DNA of 64,000 nucleotides. Source: Zygnema cylindricum. Lineage: Eukaryota > Streptophyta > Zygnematophyceae > Zygnematales > Zygnemataceae. Shown piece after piece: positions 32,207 through 42,742 of the stretch (within the stretch, counting starts at the first letter, position 1; each line of letters starts with the position of its first letter). The stretch is taken from positions 51,478 to 115,477 of the forward strand of contig JBBHKE010001206.1 in the NCBI GenBank assembly GCA_037447655.1. Direction: 5' to 3'. The notes under the pieces are model-generated. The model did no database searches. It was not told where the DNA came from and saw only the letters and a program-made list of their open reading frames with translations. Made by a program: the position numbers and the translations under genes.

Positions 32207-32352
32207 AACTGCAGCTAGTGCTGGCATCCTCCATGACTTCCCTCCTTCGAGAGCCAAGCCCTCAGCCCTCAATCACCTGGTTGTGCGGAAGCTGCTAATT
32301 GAGCCGATAACAATTTAGTTCTTAGTCACGATTGACTAAGAGGGGGGGAAAA
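32207..32352 (+). pseudogene. Gypsy 1 3' tail and polypurine tract
   Basis: Resumes gypsy 1 after copia C. It ends gactaagagggggggaaaa (32332-32352). The reverse complement of 33622-33640 in gypsy 2 carries the same polypurine word (gactaagacggggggaaa). Confidence 0.7.
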
Positions 32353-32652
32353 TGTGGCCTTATCGGCCCGATTACCTCCACGGCCACCCTTTTTCCGGTC
32401 AAAGGGGAAAAGGGAGGGGAGGTGGGGTATCTTTTTTTCTTCCCAACCTTGCATTTCTCAGCTTGCCCCATTCTCTGCAATGCCTTGCAGGCATGTCTTC
32501 GGTAGGTATGGGAGGGCAAAAATGGGCATTATCACTGTTATGGGAAGCACCCGCATTTTGGGGTTATTGGCAAGACTCCAATGCCGACCATTTAAGCTAC
32601 CAACTTCATTTTTTATAATGCACCAGGCACGCTCGATAGTTAGGATCCCCCC
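32353..32652 (+). repeat. 3' LTR (or its first 300 bp) of gypsy 1
   Basis: Starts TGTGGCCTTATCGG after the polypurine tract. Its second half (gggcattatcactgttatgg, then cacgctcgatagttaggatcc) is an inverted, diverged copy of 33352-33621. Whether about 300 bp is the entire LTR is not settled, since no 5' LTR is available. Confidence 0.55.
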
Positions 32653-32659
32653 CCCAACT

Positions 32660-33350
32660 AAAGATGGTCTTGTTGAAAAAGGAGGTGTGGAATTTCTGGC
32701 TCCTCAATATCTAGCAGAGTATTGTTCTTCTCTTGGGACAGTCGCCACAAAAGGGATGTGAAGGCGAGGTCTGTCAGAGATCTTTGTGGGATGGGCCGTG
32801 GCGGGGACGAAGACGACTGGGGTTTTTGGGGAAAGGTGTTTGTCTTCTGGACAGCCATCTGGAGGTTTCGGGAGGGGGAGTTGCGTAGCTAGAAGATGGG
32901 GATCGTTTGTAAGGAGGTGAGTAGGAGGGGACGTCGTATTTTTGGGGTAAAGCAGGCGGTCCCGGGGACCCACGGACAGCCAGAGTGGGAGAAATGGAGG
33001 GCGAATGAGAAGAGGCGTAAGGTGGAGATGGCGGAGGAGTAGACAGTCCGAGAGAAATGAGTAATCTTTGGTCAGGTTGTAGTTGCACCACAGACTCAAC
33101 AGTGGAAATTCGCGCCACCGAGACCAAGGTAGGATGCTCAGTGGAAACAGCTGCCAAATTACCCAGTAGATCTGCACCCATCCCCTCTTTGTTAGGCCTT
33201 GTTGTCCCCTCCCGTTCCCGTTGAAGGGGAGATTCCGGTCTAAGTTCCGAGAAAGTCCTCGTAGCCTGTGTTACACGAGGAGATGCTTGGCCCGGGGGTT
33301 GTCCTCCTGCAGATGAACCTGTTCTACAAGGGGAATCGACCTGTCCACCA
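32660..33350 (-). pseudogene. Gypsy gag N-terminal fragment between two convergent LTRs
   Basis: Minus-strand Pro/Ser-rich gag: PESPLQREREGTTRPNKEG and MGADLLGNLAAVSTEHPTLV, then a string like SLGLSTPPPSPP and YDVPSYSPPYKRSPSS. It is closely parallel to gypsy 2 at 38593-39114. It abuts the gypsy 2 LTR on one side and the gypsy 1 LTR on the other, so it is a third, truncated family copy (or part of a tandem arrangement sharing the gypsy 2 LTR). Confidence 0.75.
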
Positions 33351-33351
33351 A

Positions 33352-33640
33352 GGATCCTGTCGAGCGTGCCGGAAATCACCAGAGGAGGGCCCACTGCCCG
33401 GGTAACTGGCATTAAAGTTCTGCAATCAACCTTCCCCCGAATGCGAATGCCCCCCACAACAATGCCGATGCCCAATGCTGCCCGCCTTGTTCCCGTGAGC
33501 ATGCATGCAAAGGTGTGGATGAGTGCTTTAGGGAGGGCAAAAAGATATCCCCTCCCCCTATCCTTCCCCCCCCTTGGCCGAGTGAAGGAGGGAATCCTTA
33601 GAGGAGGAGTCTGGTCCTTGATTTCCCCCCGTCTTAGTCA
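33352..33640 (-). repeat. Gypsy 2 3' LTR and polypurine tract
   Basis: Polypurine tract gactaagacggggggaaa (minus strand, 33640-33622), then an LTR start TCAAGGACCAG. It ends near the ggatcc at 33352, the same end point as the gypsy 1 LTR. Confidence 0.55.
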
Positions 33641-33679
33641 ATTGTGACTAAGACTTTGGAATAATTACCCCCCCAATTC

Positions 33680-35115
33680 GCAGTTCCCACAGAACAGAGT
33701 GCCGAGGGTTTAGGACGAGGGTCCCAAGAGGAGGGGAGACAAGACTGATGCCAACACTCGTCGCATCAATCACAGACCAGTACAGAATTCTGTGATGAGG
33801 ACGAGAGGCATTCGAAGGAACACAAAGGGGGATCAGCAAAATAGGTAAGGTGAAAAGTAGGTTTGTCTTCCAATCCCCGGATGTGACAGGGAGCCACATT
33901 GATCTGATTTTCCTTGATCCTCCGCCCATCCTTCCCTTGGAGTGTCAAGACGCCCTTATTGGAGACTTCCACTACTTTCAAAATCACCCTTCCCGCTGAA
34001 ATGTCCAGAGTGTCCCTTTTCTCTTGCATACGGTACACGAAATCCCCGGAAAAAATTGACGTTACCGTGGGACAAAATTCCTGCTACGGCGTTGCGAGAC
34101 CAGAGTTGATCTCGGTGCTGGGCTGCTTGTAAATTTCCCATGGCCAGAGGCATTTCCCGGTGAAACACCTTGGCCCTATCGGCAATCAGTTTCTCGACCG
34201 TCCCCATATTGTCCATTTCCGGAAGGACCACAGCTTGGGCGGAGGCTGCGCCGGGTATGATTAGGTGTCGTCCAAACAAAATGAAATATGGACTGTAGGT
34301 GTAGAGGGATGCTTGCCTGCTTAACCGGTAACCCATGGCAATCCAAGAAACCTTTCTATCCTATTCTCCCAAATCCTCTTCCACAGCATATTTGCGCAGT
34401 GACCGCTTCACTGTCTGTACGCACCTTTCGGCCAAACCGTCGGCCTGGGGGTGGTCTCAGCTGGTCAGCCGGTGGTCGATGAGACATAATTCCAACAAGT
34501 TGGAGAACTCTCCCGCAAATTCGGAGCCCTGGTCGGTCAACACTTCTGCAGGGGCCCCAAATTGGGACAGCACTCTCTGCAATAATGCGTCCGCAATCGC
34601 CTTAGACTCCTTACAGGGTAAGACCACCAATTCGATCCACTTCGAAAAATGCTCAATCATTACCAAGACAAAGCGGTTTCCTCGTCTGCTAGTGGGGAAA
34701 AGGCCTAGCAGATCCAAAGACCACCGATAAAACATTCCCCGGATTGGAAGTGAATGAAGCTGGGCACCACCTTTTTTGTCGAAGGCCGCTTTGACTCGGT
34801 CACATGAGAAACGTGTCTGCACAATCCGGTTGACTTGGGTCCGCAACCCGTGCCACCAGTACGATCCGGTGACCGGGAGGTAGTCCGTTTCTGCCCAAAA
34901 TGGCCACATTGCTGGTGAAGACGAAAAATCAGAGTCTCCCGGTCAGCCGGGGGAGGAACCACTTTCCTTGTCCCGTCTGCCCACTTGCGGATTAAAATAC
35001 CCCTTTCCCATTCATATGTCGTCATTCGAGTCAAAACCTGTGATAACTTCACTCCAGACAAGAGGGGAAGAGGGGATCCTTGTTGGATTAATTGAAAGTG
35101 CATCGGGATCGTTCC
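33680..35115 (-). pseudogene. Gypsy 2 integrase
   Basis: Zinc-binding part LIFRLHQQCGHFGQKRTTS (35103-34900) with a phase change. Core: LPIRGMFYRWSLDLLG (first Asp), AEVLTDQGSEFAGEFSNLL (second Asp kept) and, after a stop near 34457, ADGLAERCVQTVK (Glu kept). The tail has KRDTLDISAGRVILKVVEVS, KDGRRIKENQINVAPCHIR and GLEDKPTFHLTYFADPP. It inserts element DNA into the host. The catalytic triad is intact on paper, but frame breaks interrupt it. Confidence 0.88.
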
Positions 35116-35337
35116 AAATGTCTTTTCGCCTGGCCCCTATAGGCGCCTGCCCCTCCACGTCTGCAGAGAAAGTTGACATTTCCCCCCCAGATTGAGGAAG
35201 CCAAATAAAGGCAGAGGAAGCTCAAATGAGACCCAAACTGATTTCAGGATCCTCATCATGGCGGGCCCCGGTCGAATCTCTTGTGGAAGGGTCAGGATTT
35301 CTGCTAAGTCTGTCGGCATTCCCATGAATCTCTCCGC

Positions 35338-36640
35338 CTAGTGGATTATGTCAAATTCATATTCCTGCAATATTAACACCCATCTGGCGAGCTTGCCAGT
35401 GAGCTTGCTGTTCTCCATAATCCACTTAAGAGGTTGGTGATCCGTAATCAGAGTGAAACGGACTTTGTATAGGTATGGTCTGAAGTGTTGGATGGCCCAT
35501 ACCGCCGCCTGTAATTCCCCGTGATAGTTGCTGTAATTCCCCTCCGCTCGGTTATTACTCTTACTGGCGTAAGCTACCACATATTCGGCCCTAGCATCAT
35601 CGAGTTGGGCTAAAACAACTCCGAATCCAAACCGGCTCCAATCAGTGTACAGGAGGAAGGGTTTGTGGTGATGAGGCATTCGGAGCACTGGATGTTGCTT
35701 CATGGAATCCTTTAGGAACTGGAAGGCAATCTGTTGCTTCTCCGTCCACTGCCATTCTTGGTCCTTCCGCAGCAAGTGGTTTATAGGCTAAGCGTGGCTG
35801 CTAAATTCAGGGATGAATCTCCGATAATAGTTAGCCAAGCCTAAAAATGTGCGGAGTGCAGAGACGTCTTGAGGAGGGGGGAGGGCATCAAGGGCTCCCA
35901 CTTTGACCATATGTCCCAGTGTCCCGCGTGTAACTTCGTGTCCTAGGTAAATAATTTTCTGCACCCCAAAAATTCCCTTACCCGGGTGACATTTCAAGCT
36001 CGTTGCTTAAAGAGCTCGGAGTACAATCTGTATGTGCTTCAAGTGTTTCTCGAAGGTCTTCGAGAAGATAATAACATCGTCAATATAGCACCGTGCACAG
36101 TCAATCCCCCGGAGCGCCTCGTCCATGGCACGTTGGAATTTGGCTGGGGCATTCTTCAGCCCGAATCGCATGTAGAGCCATTCATACAACCTGGACCCTG
36201 CCCAAAAAGTTGTCCTTTCTCGGTGCTTTGGCTCCATCGCGATCTGGTGGAACCCATTTTTCATGTCTAGGGTGGAGTGAATGGTGGCCCCGGCCAACGA
36301 GTCAAAAATCTCTTCCGAGGTAGGCATTGGGTATCAGTCGGGTACAGTTGCCGTGTTAAACATCCAGTAGTCTCCACACATCCGAAAGTCTACCGTTTTC
36401 CTAGAAGAGTCCTTCTTGGGTGGGAGAACGGTTGGAGACGCAAATCCATGGAGTCCAGTACTTTCCTGCACCAATCGTGCTTCTACCAGAGTTTGTACCT
36501 TTGCCGTGTGAACTCTTTTTCCTTCAAACTTAGAGGGTACTGTTTCTGCCAAACAGTAGACATCTCGTCTATTAAATCGATTCGAAAAGGGGTTCCTTTG
36601 TAGATGCCTACTTCCGTATCTGACCAATAGAACACCTGTT
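35338..36640 (-). pseudogene. Gypsy 2 reverse transcriptase and RNase H
   Basis: From 36627 leftwards: VEARLVQESTGLHGFASPTV, RKTVDFRMCGDYWMFNTATV, a stop, then PMPTSEEIFDSLAGATIHST, GFHQIAMEPKHRERTTFWAG and the catalytic CYIDDVIIFSKTFE (36105-36064). Next are KCHPGKGIFGVQKIIYLGHE, RTFLGLANYYRRFIPEF and a stop. RNase H (35775-35338) has PFLLYTDWSRFGFGVVLAQL, GNYSNYHGELQAAVWAIQHF and TLITDHQPLKWIMENSKLTG. Four stops separate otherwise well-kept blocks. Confidence 0.92.
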
Positions 36641-37019
36641 TGTTCTTCTCCAACAGGTCGGAGAGCGGGGCCTTTTGCTGAGGGTCAAACTGCTCCCCTA
36701 ATGTCCAATCCATCTTTCCGGGTTCAACCGCTGCCCATGCCTCCGAGGGTCTACCCCAGCTGGAGATATCGAATTCCAACCCTACCTGCGAGTCTACCTC
36801 TTCTCCTCCCGTCAAAATGCTGTTGCTAACAACTTCCGCTAAGCTGTCCCCTTCCGAGCCTACGCTCCCCCCCACTAAGAAATCCTTTAATTTCGGTACA
36901 ATGCTAGGACTGGAAAATTTTGATGATAAAAATTGTTTTCTTGCCTCCCTCCCTCCCTCAAGCTGCAAATGGGCCTGCACCGCTAACAACTTTGGAGCTT
37001 GAAGGTAGCCAGCCCTCGA
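36641..37019 (-). pseudogene. Gypsy 2 spacer between methyltransferase and reverse transcriptase
   Basis: Open frame continuing from the methyltransferase (APKLLAVQAHLQLEGGREAR; WGRPSEAWAAVEPGKMDWTL; FDPQQKAPLSDLLEKNKQVF) into the reverse transcriptase N-terminus (GTPFRIDLIDEMSTVWQKQY). It corresponds to 18640-19040 in gypsy 1. No domain recognised before RT. Confidence 0.6.
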
Positions 37020-37748
37020 TTTCCGAGACTGTAGGCTGGAGAAGGCCAGAGAATGTTTTATCACCCATGTTATTGCATTTAGATCCATGCTCTGTCCGAG
37101 TAGGGTGCACCGCTGGAGGTCTGAAATACCTGGTGCCGCCGTGTTGGCAGGCTCGAATCCCATGGCTTGTTCTCGTTCTTCCACCGTTGGCGTTGTCCAC
37201 ACCCCACTTCCGCTGTCAAATATCATTTCTGCCGCTCCCTTTCGATACGCATGTCTATTTGGGAAGGAAACCAATGTTGGCTGTGCTCGCCGTGGTGCTC
37301 CTGGTTGGTTGCACTGGAAGAACGGAGGACGATCAGCCTTAGTTACTAGAATGGCCATTCGCCCTGGCCCTAAAATTATTGCACGGTAATCTGGGGATCT
37401 GTTTTGTTGTTCTGTAAGAGCTTGTTCAGGACTGACATAGGTATTAAATTGGTCCGATACGCCCCAACTCTGTGAGCCCTGGATCCCAGTTGCGGTGCAT
37501 CGAAAACAAGTGGAGCTCCTAGAATCTGTTTGACTTTATTCCAACTATTGGCGACTTGTTTTCTTTTATCATCTTCCGGGTAGACATTCTCCAAAACGTA
37601 CCCCGCTGGTGTGTTTTGGGACTGCTGCAGCCAGGAAATTAATTTGATCATCTAGAAGAAGGTTTGACTTCTACGGTCTTGATGTCCCTCGCTTTTCCCT
37701 TCTAGAGAGTATCCTTCACATGGCCATCCTGCAATCACCAAATCTACT
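37020..37748 (-). pseudogene. Dnmt3-like cytosine-5 DNA methyltransferase domain in gypsy 2
   Basis: Motif IV is VDLVIAGWPCEGYSLEG (37748-37700), with the catalytic Pro-Cys intact (Cys codon 37720-37718). Next GHQDRRSQTFF meets a TAG (37654-37652); the same codon is CAG in gypsy 1. Motif VI is AGYVLENVYPEDD (Glu-Asn-Val, 37591-37583). Motif VIII is DAPQLGSRAHRVGAYRTNL (37506-37447). After a frameshift near 37390-37340, the target-recognition and motif IX/X part reads VWTTPTVEEREQAMGF, then RCTLLGQSMDLNAITWVI (about 37205-37040). Motif I is absent: upstream the sequence is gag, joined by a deletion next to the VDL codons. The N-terminal cofactor loop is thus gone, so this copy cannot be active even apart from the stop. 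Confidence 0.87.
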
Positions 37749-40260
37749 CGCTCCGTAAATTCCTTGATAGCAGATTGATTCCTTTCGGTGTAAATGAGTC
37801 TTCGGCATTCAAAAGGGTTGTACAGGGGGTTGGGTCTGAAACCATCCGAGTGACTGCTCTGGCACCCTAGATGGCGTGAAGCTGAGCGACATAGGCTCGT
37901 CCTTGTGCCTGTAGTTTCATGTCCTCTCAGAAGAGAGCGGTGACAGGAGCGGCTGCAGCGGCAGCCAAGTCTGCTTCTACCTGCAAGAGTGCCTCATCAA
38001 GGACAAGGTCTGAAACTTTAATGCTAGGAGCCATCGAAGAGGTTCTCGCTCCTTGTAATCCGCTAAAGCGCCACCAGCCAGATAATTTACCATCATGGGG
38101 AAAAGCGTGGTTTTGAAGTCATCCGGAATGGCTCCGCCCCTATATTTGTTGATTTCGGATTGAGTGAACGACTTCCATAGCAATTTAAAATCCGAGAAAG
38201 CGATTCTCGAACTATCTCTTGTAAAGATCCTTGCATCCCCCATTTCTTTCTCCTTCTCTGCAAGGTTGGTGAACAAGGAAGAGGATGGTCCGGTGGGGCT
38301 AACAAGCTGAACCGGTGATATGACCCTTGGATCCGCGTCGGGTGGCTCGGAGCTGCCTCCTTCTTCGGTAGAAGGAGCTGCCTGACGAGAGCTGGCACCC
38401 CCCTTACTGAGGAAGTTCCGGTTACTGGTGATTTAGCGAGAGGACCTGTATCTCCCTTAGGTTGGCCTCTGCGAAAAGATGAGACTTTCAGCTTGGGAAA
38501 AGATGTCCGAAATTTTGCTCCTGGATAACCAGGAGAGGCCCTTTCCTCCCTAATGGTTGTTTCAACTGATGGGATGTGGAGGAGTGGTTTAATCACCGGT
38601 GGTCCTTGAGGGATTGGTGGAGACATGGATGGAGATGAATGAGGGCAATGAGGGAAAGGTGTATGTTTCCGGGTACGCCTTCTGGAGGTCTTTGGTGGAG
38701 GAGTTCCTTCGTTGGAAGCAAAGAACGCCAGTGAGGAGGGGAGTAGGCAGGAACGTCGTATTTGTATGGTAAAACAGGTGGGCTTGGTGACCCACGAACT
38801 GCAGCAGCAGGAGAAACAGATGGCGAAGGAAAAGATGCCTGAGGTGGTGATGGAGGAGGAGTGGAAAGTTCGAGGGAGATGTGTTGTCTCCGACCGGGTT
38901 GTAATAACACCACGGCCTCCGCAGTTGAAGACCCAGCCACAGAGAAAAAAGTAGAGCGCTCAGTGGTGGCGGCCGCAACGTTATCCGGTAGATCTGCACC
39001 CATCCCCAGTTTGTTAGGTCCTCTTGTTCCCCCCCCTTCCCGCTGAAGAGGGGACTCCGGTCTACGTTCCGAGGAAGTCTCGGGAGCTTGCGTCCCAGTA
39101 GGGGCAGTCTGCAAGGTAGGTTGTCTATCAATACAGGGGCCTGTCTCTCTAGGAGGAGATACCTATCCACTAAGGATTCCCCCTGATATCCGTCTAGCCT
39201 CCCTCATGAGGAACAATTCCAGTTCTAGGGCCCTCTTCCGTTCTTCTTCTAGGGCCTCCCAATCTATGGTGACAGGTCCAGCCCTCGCCGTAGCCTGACT
39301 CTAGGATCGTAGGATATCCACCAGTTTTTGCGTGTTGCTCACCACCCCTAAGAGATCAGCCATCCCCAAACCAGGTACCTCGGGATCGGTGGGTCTAGAA
39401 CGCCACAACCCCTCAGATGGTTGAACCACTGGGACAGAAGGAGAATGGGCTCTCGGAGAGGTGGAGTCGGAAGGAAAGAACGTCTTCACTATAGGTCGGG
39501 GAGCGAACCTGCCCTTGCGGTCTCGATGGTCAAACCGGTACCCCTTCTTTGGCTCGGGTAACCCTCGCTTGCTGTCGCGGTGTCCTGAGATTGGGGGTGC
39601 TGTTGGTATGAAGTTGCTTGTCCCCCCGGTTGCTCCTGTACAGAGGTTGGGGAGTCGCTCTCCGACGAACTACTCACTATCTCCACCACACCTCCCACTG
39701 GGCGTACCACCCTGGCTCGGTCTATCCTGGCGACCCGCTGCACCAACTCCTTCTTAACCTTCAACTCATGGAGATTATGAAAGGCTAAGATTTCTTTGCG
39801 ACCTAGCCGGTTAGGATCAGCCAGGATCTCTGGATCCCTGTACATCTTTGCTATTGGTGCCTTAGACGTGGTTTAGCGACCGATCTCAGGAAGGTGACCA
39901 AGGACCGCTTCCTTGTGGGCCAACCCCTTTCTACGGGCTTTAGGAGATAAGGGCGGCCTTTCGGTCTTCTCCGCAGCCCAAGCTCTGGCTGACTCGAACA
40001 AAGTTGGATAATTCACGGGGGAAAAGACACGTGGAGGTGGCGGAGAGGGTCGCCTCTCTGGCTGTGTTAGAGGAGTGTCGACTGCATCTTCCGAGGGCAT
40101 CTCTCCCTTAAGAAACCGCTCTATGTGTAAAGGTGAGCCAAAGGGGGGTGCTTCCTCGGGCACATGTGACTCTTCCTCCTGACCACCGCTTCCTGCCTCT
40201 CTTGCTCTTCCGATCTGACACCTGGAAGATCCTTATCCTGAACTTCTCCTCCCCCCATAA
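37749..40260 (-). pseudogene. Gypsy 2 gag
   Basis: Long Pro/Ser/Thr/Arg-rich gag in several open stretches: 40163-39873 (PEEAPPFGSPLHIERFLKGE), 39845-39489 (RDPEILADPNRLGRKEI; VKKELVQRVARIDRARVVRP), 39489-39301, 39114-38593 (MGADLPDNVAAATTERST) and 38626-38093. The capsid-like core has NKYRGGAIPDDFKTTLFPMM and DYKEREPLRWLLALKF. Near 37869-37867 a TAG sits exactly where gypsy 1 has one. The last codons RRLIYTERN fuse to the methyltransferase by deletion. It extends further upstream than gypsy 1 gag, which is truncated. Confidence 0.75.
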
Positions 40261-41290
40261 CTGACTGGAGAAGAAGATCTAAATCTCCTTCTAAAAGTAC
40301 TCCGCCCTGAAAACCTATCCTCTTTAACCTAAAAAGACAGGTGGTTGTTTCAGTACTGTGACGGTCTGTTGAAAGTCTAACAAGAATCCTCTCAAAATCC
40401 ACTATTATGGTACAAAAGATTCTTGTAATCGACCCCAGAAAGGACCCAACCGAAGCCTCAAAAAGGACTACCAAAGAGAGAACCAAGATACTCCAACTCA
40501 GAATAATGAAAGGATAGAAATATATAAATGTTGTCTTAGATTTAACAATATCACCTTGCCCTTAGAAAAATAGAGAATAAAGATAAAATATGGAAGAATA
40601 GCAAGCGAGCTCACCTACCCCCAAAACGTAACGCGGACAACAAAAGGAGACGAAATCTCCCCCCGAAAACCCTGGAACAAGTAAGGCCTCCTTAACTCCT
40701 CGGTTTCCGCGACCTGGAATCGGCAAGACCCTTCTTGGTTTCCAACAACCACCAGTCCACAAATCGCCCAAACAGGAAAGACAGTGCCAGCCACCAAACC
40801 GGACTACGATTTCCACAAAGGACGGATAAAAACCAAGATGGCAATAGGGTCACAATCACATACAAAACAAAAGTTCTTCACAAGAAAGTTTGCTGGAATT
40901 TATAGGGTTTTTCTCAGGAGACAATACTGAAACAGCCACCTGTCTCCTTCGGCCCCAAATGCCTTGTAAAAGCAAAGTTTGTCCTACCGACAGTACCAAA
41001 GTCAAAACAATACCAAGAGCCAATCAACGGTCGGGAATGGTTATCGTTCGGACATAAGACAAAACAGGTTGTACTACACTCAGGGCAAAAAGTTAGGCGA
41101 CTATCTCCGGCTAGATTAGAAGCCACGTGTGTTTCTATAACACAATTCTGAGCACCAAAGTTCTAAATTGATGTGAAACGCCTAACTTTGACTCTCATTA
41201 ATAAATGCTCTACCCGGCTGGTGGACCTGAAGTAACGTCCTACTAATAGCCAACATAAAAATCTAATATACTATCCCAAAAGTTACGTGG
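40261..41290. other. Possible gypsy 2 leader or 5' LTR region, not resolved
   Basis: Contains a weak minus-strand ORF (40486-40121, FEASVGSFLGSITRIFCTII) flowing into gag, and otherwise no recognised coding sequence. It does not visibly match the 300-bp LTR at 33352-33621, so I cannot name it the 5' LTR. Confidence 0.35.
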
Positions 41291-41881
41291 TATTCCACAA
41301 TGTAGGCCCCAAAGGGACAAGTGGAAACTGGTCGCATGTAACAGGATGATAATCTTTGGAACGGAATAACTTCGTTGTCAGGCCTCCGTTAGGCGCGAAA
41401 TAAAGTGTGTTCCGCTCAGTTAAGAAAATAAAAGAATCTGGTCCGGTTGGGTGCGCTCCTTTACCCGTACTTAAAAGGCCGCATAGAGGAAGAAGGTCCA
41501 GAAATCCTTGATAAGATAAAAGGGGTGCCTGTGAAGCACACGAGCTTGACATGGAGGAGTAATCGTTACGTACAAGGCGTCAATCGCATGCGTCATGTAC
41601 TTTGGAGAAGGAATGATGCCGGATATTTTGACGACCGTTTTGGACAACGTCATGTATCGGCAGGCGAGGAGGAGTTATTATTAGTTGACGGCCAAGCAAT
41701 CTTTTGATACCTTTTTGGTACGATTGATTTGGTGTTCGTCTTTTGATACCTTTTTGGTACGATTGATTTGGGGTTCGTCTTTGAGTTTGGATTTATTTTT
41801 TTCCAATTGTTATTTTGCCGGGTATTTTGGCGGCTACAGTAATGTACTTTTCGTCGTCGTCATATTTTTGGTGGTCGTGGA
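41291..41881. other. Unassigned DNA with a 39-bp tandem pair
   Basis: The unit cttttgatacctttttggta followed by cgattgatttgg occurs at 41701 and 41740. No gene seen. The right edge is the sharp start of the F palindrome. Confidence 0.6.
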
Positions 41882-42728
41882 TGTTGTCCATAGCTATTTT
41901 CAGCCATGGATTTACCCTCGGAAGCACCACAGACTACCCAAAAACAGCCTACTTTGAATCAACACAGAATTCTACAGAAATATCAAAAAAATCTGAAACT
42001 ACAAACACAGGTAGTTTCTTGGCTACAAAATAACCTCACAAAGTTTCAGACAAAAAACATAACTAGAGTGATCACATCATCTGGTCAAAGTTGCAGAAAA
42101 ACAGTCTGCCATAACTTTGTTATAACTGGCCAACTTCACAATGAAGTAAAACACATACCAGGCACACGATAGGCCTGCAAATCTTTAGAAATGTAAAAAA
42201 TACAGGGTGGAACACACATGAAAAATTTCAGACAATTCTGCCGGCAGATATGAGAGAATTACTCAGATAAAATTACCAAAAAATGATCATAAACAGTTTT
42301 TGGTACAGAAAGTTCCTCCTTGTATTGTTTTTTGGTAATTTTATCTGAGTAATGCTCTCAGATCTATCGGCAGAATTATCTGAAATTTTGCATGTGAGTT
42401 CCTCCCTGTATATTTTACATTTATAAAGATTTGAAGGCCTATCGTGTGGCTGCTCTGTGTTTTACTTCATTGTGAAGTTGGCCGGTTTTATCAAAGTTCT
42501 GGCAAACTGTTTTTCTGCAAATTTGACCAGATGATGTGATCACTCTGTTTATTATTTTTGTCTGAAACTTTGTGAAGTTATTTTTTAGCCTAGAAAATAT
42601 CTTTTTTTGTAGTTTGAGCTTGTTTTGATATTTCTGTAGAATTCTGTGTTTATTCAAAGTAGGTTGTTTTTAGGTAGTCTGTGGTGCTTCCGAGGGTAAA
42701 TCCATGGCTGAAATGGCTATGGACAACA
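41882..42728. repeat. Giant inverted repeat made of copia U5 sequence
   Basis: Left arm 41882-42283, spacer 42284-42327 (44 bases), right arm 42328-42728. The right arm is a normal LTR end (ctatggacaaca) that runs into the primer-binding site. The left arm is its inverted copy and starts exactly at the mirrored LTR terminus (tgttgtccatagc). Both arms carry the same antisense ORF remnant (CRKTVC, TGQLHNEVKH). Arms differ at scattered positions. Confidence 0.95.
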
Positions 42729-42742
42729 GGTTATGGGCCCAC
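42729..42742 (+). other. Primer-binding site of element F
   Basis: ggttatgggcccac directly after the LTR end, complementary to the initiator tRNA-Met anticodon arm. Translation from its ATG gives MGPTPRLSYF before drifting, so a gag start is still visible. Confidence 0.75.

Larger units (their letters stand above)
13474..32652 (+). mobile_element. Gypsy 1: Ty3/gypsy element carrying a DNA methyltransferase, split by copia E and copia C
   Basis: Plus-strand order: gag, CCHC knuckle, protease, cytosine-5 methyltransferase, reverse transcriptase, RNase H, integrase, polypurine tract, 3' LTR start. The integrase C-terminal end is interrupted at 21733 by copia E, resumes at about 26311-26438, is interrupted again by copia C, and resumes at 32207. 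The 5' LTR is missing: the element begins inside gag next to a copia LTR. Gypsy 2 on the minus strand is a second copy of the same family and was used as the comparison for all domain calls. Confidence 0.85.
33622..40486 (-). mobile_element. Gypsy 2: second methyltransferase-bearing gypsy element
   Basis: Minus-strand order: Pro-rich gag, methyltransferase (joined to gag by a deletion), reverse transcriptase, RNase H, integrase, polypurine tract. Catalytic residues are better kept than in gypsy 1 (YIDD, integrase DDE). The 5' boundary is not defined. It faces gypsy 1 tail to tail. Confidence 0.85.

Noticed and set aside
38712-38954. Plus-strand ORF over gypsy 2 gag
   Set aside because: Antisense shadow of the Pro-rich gag.
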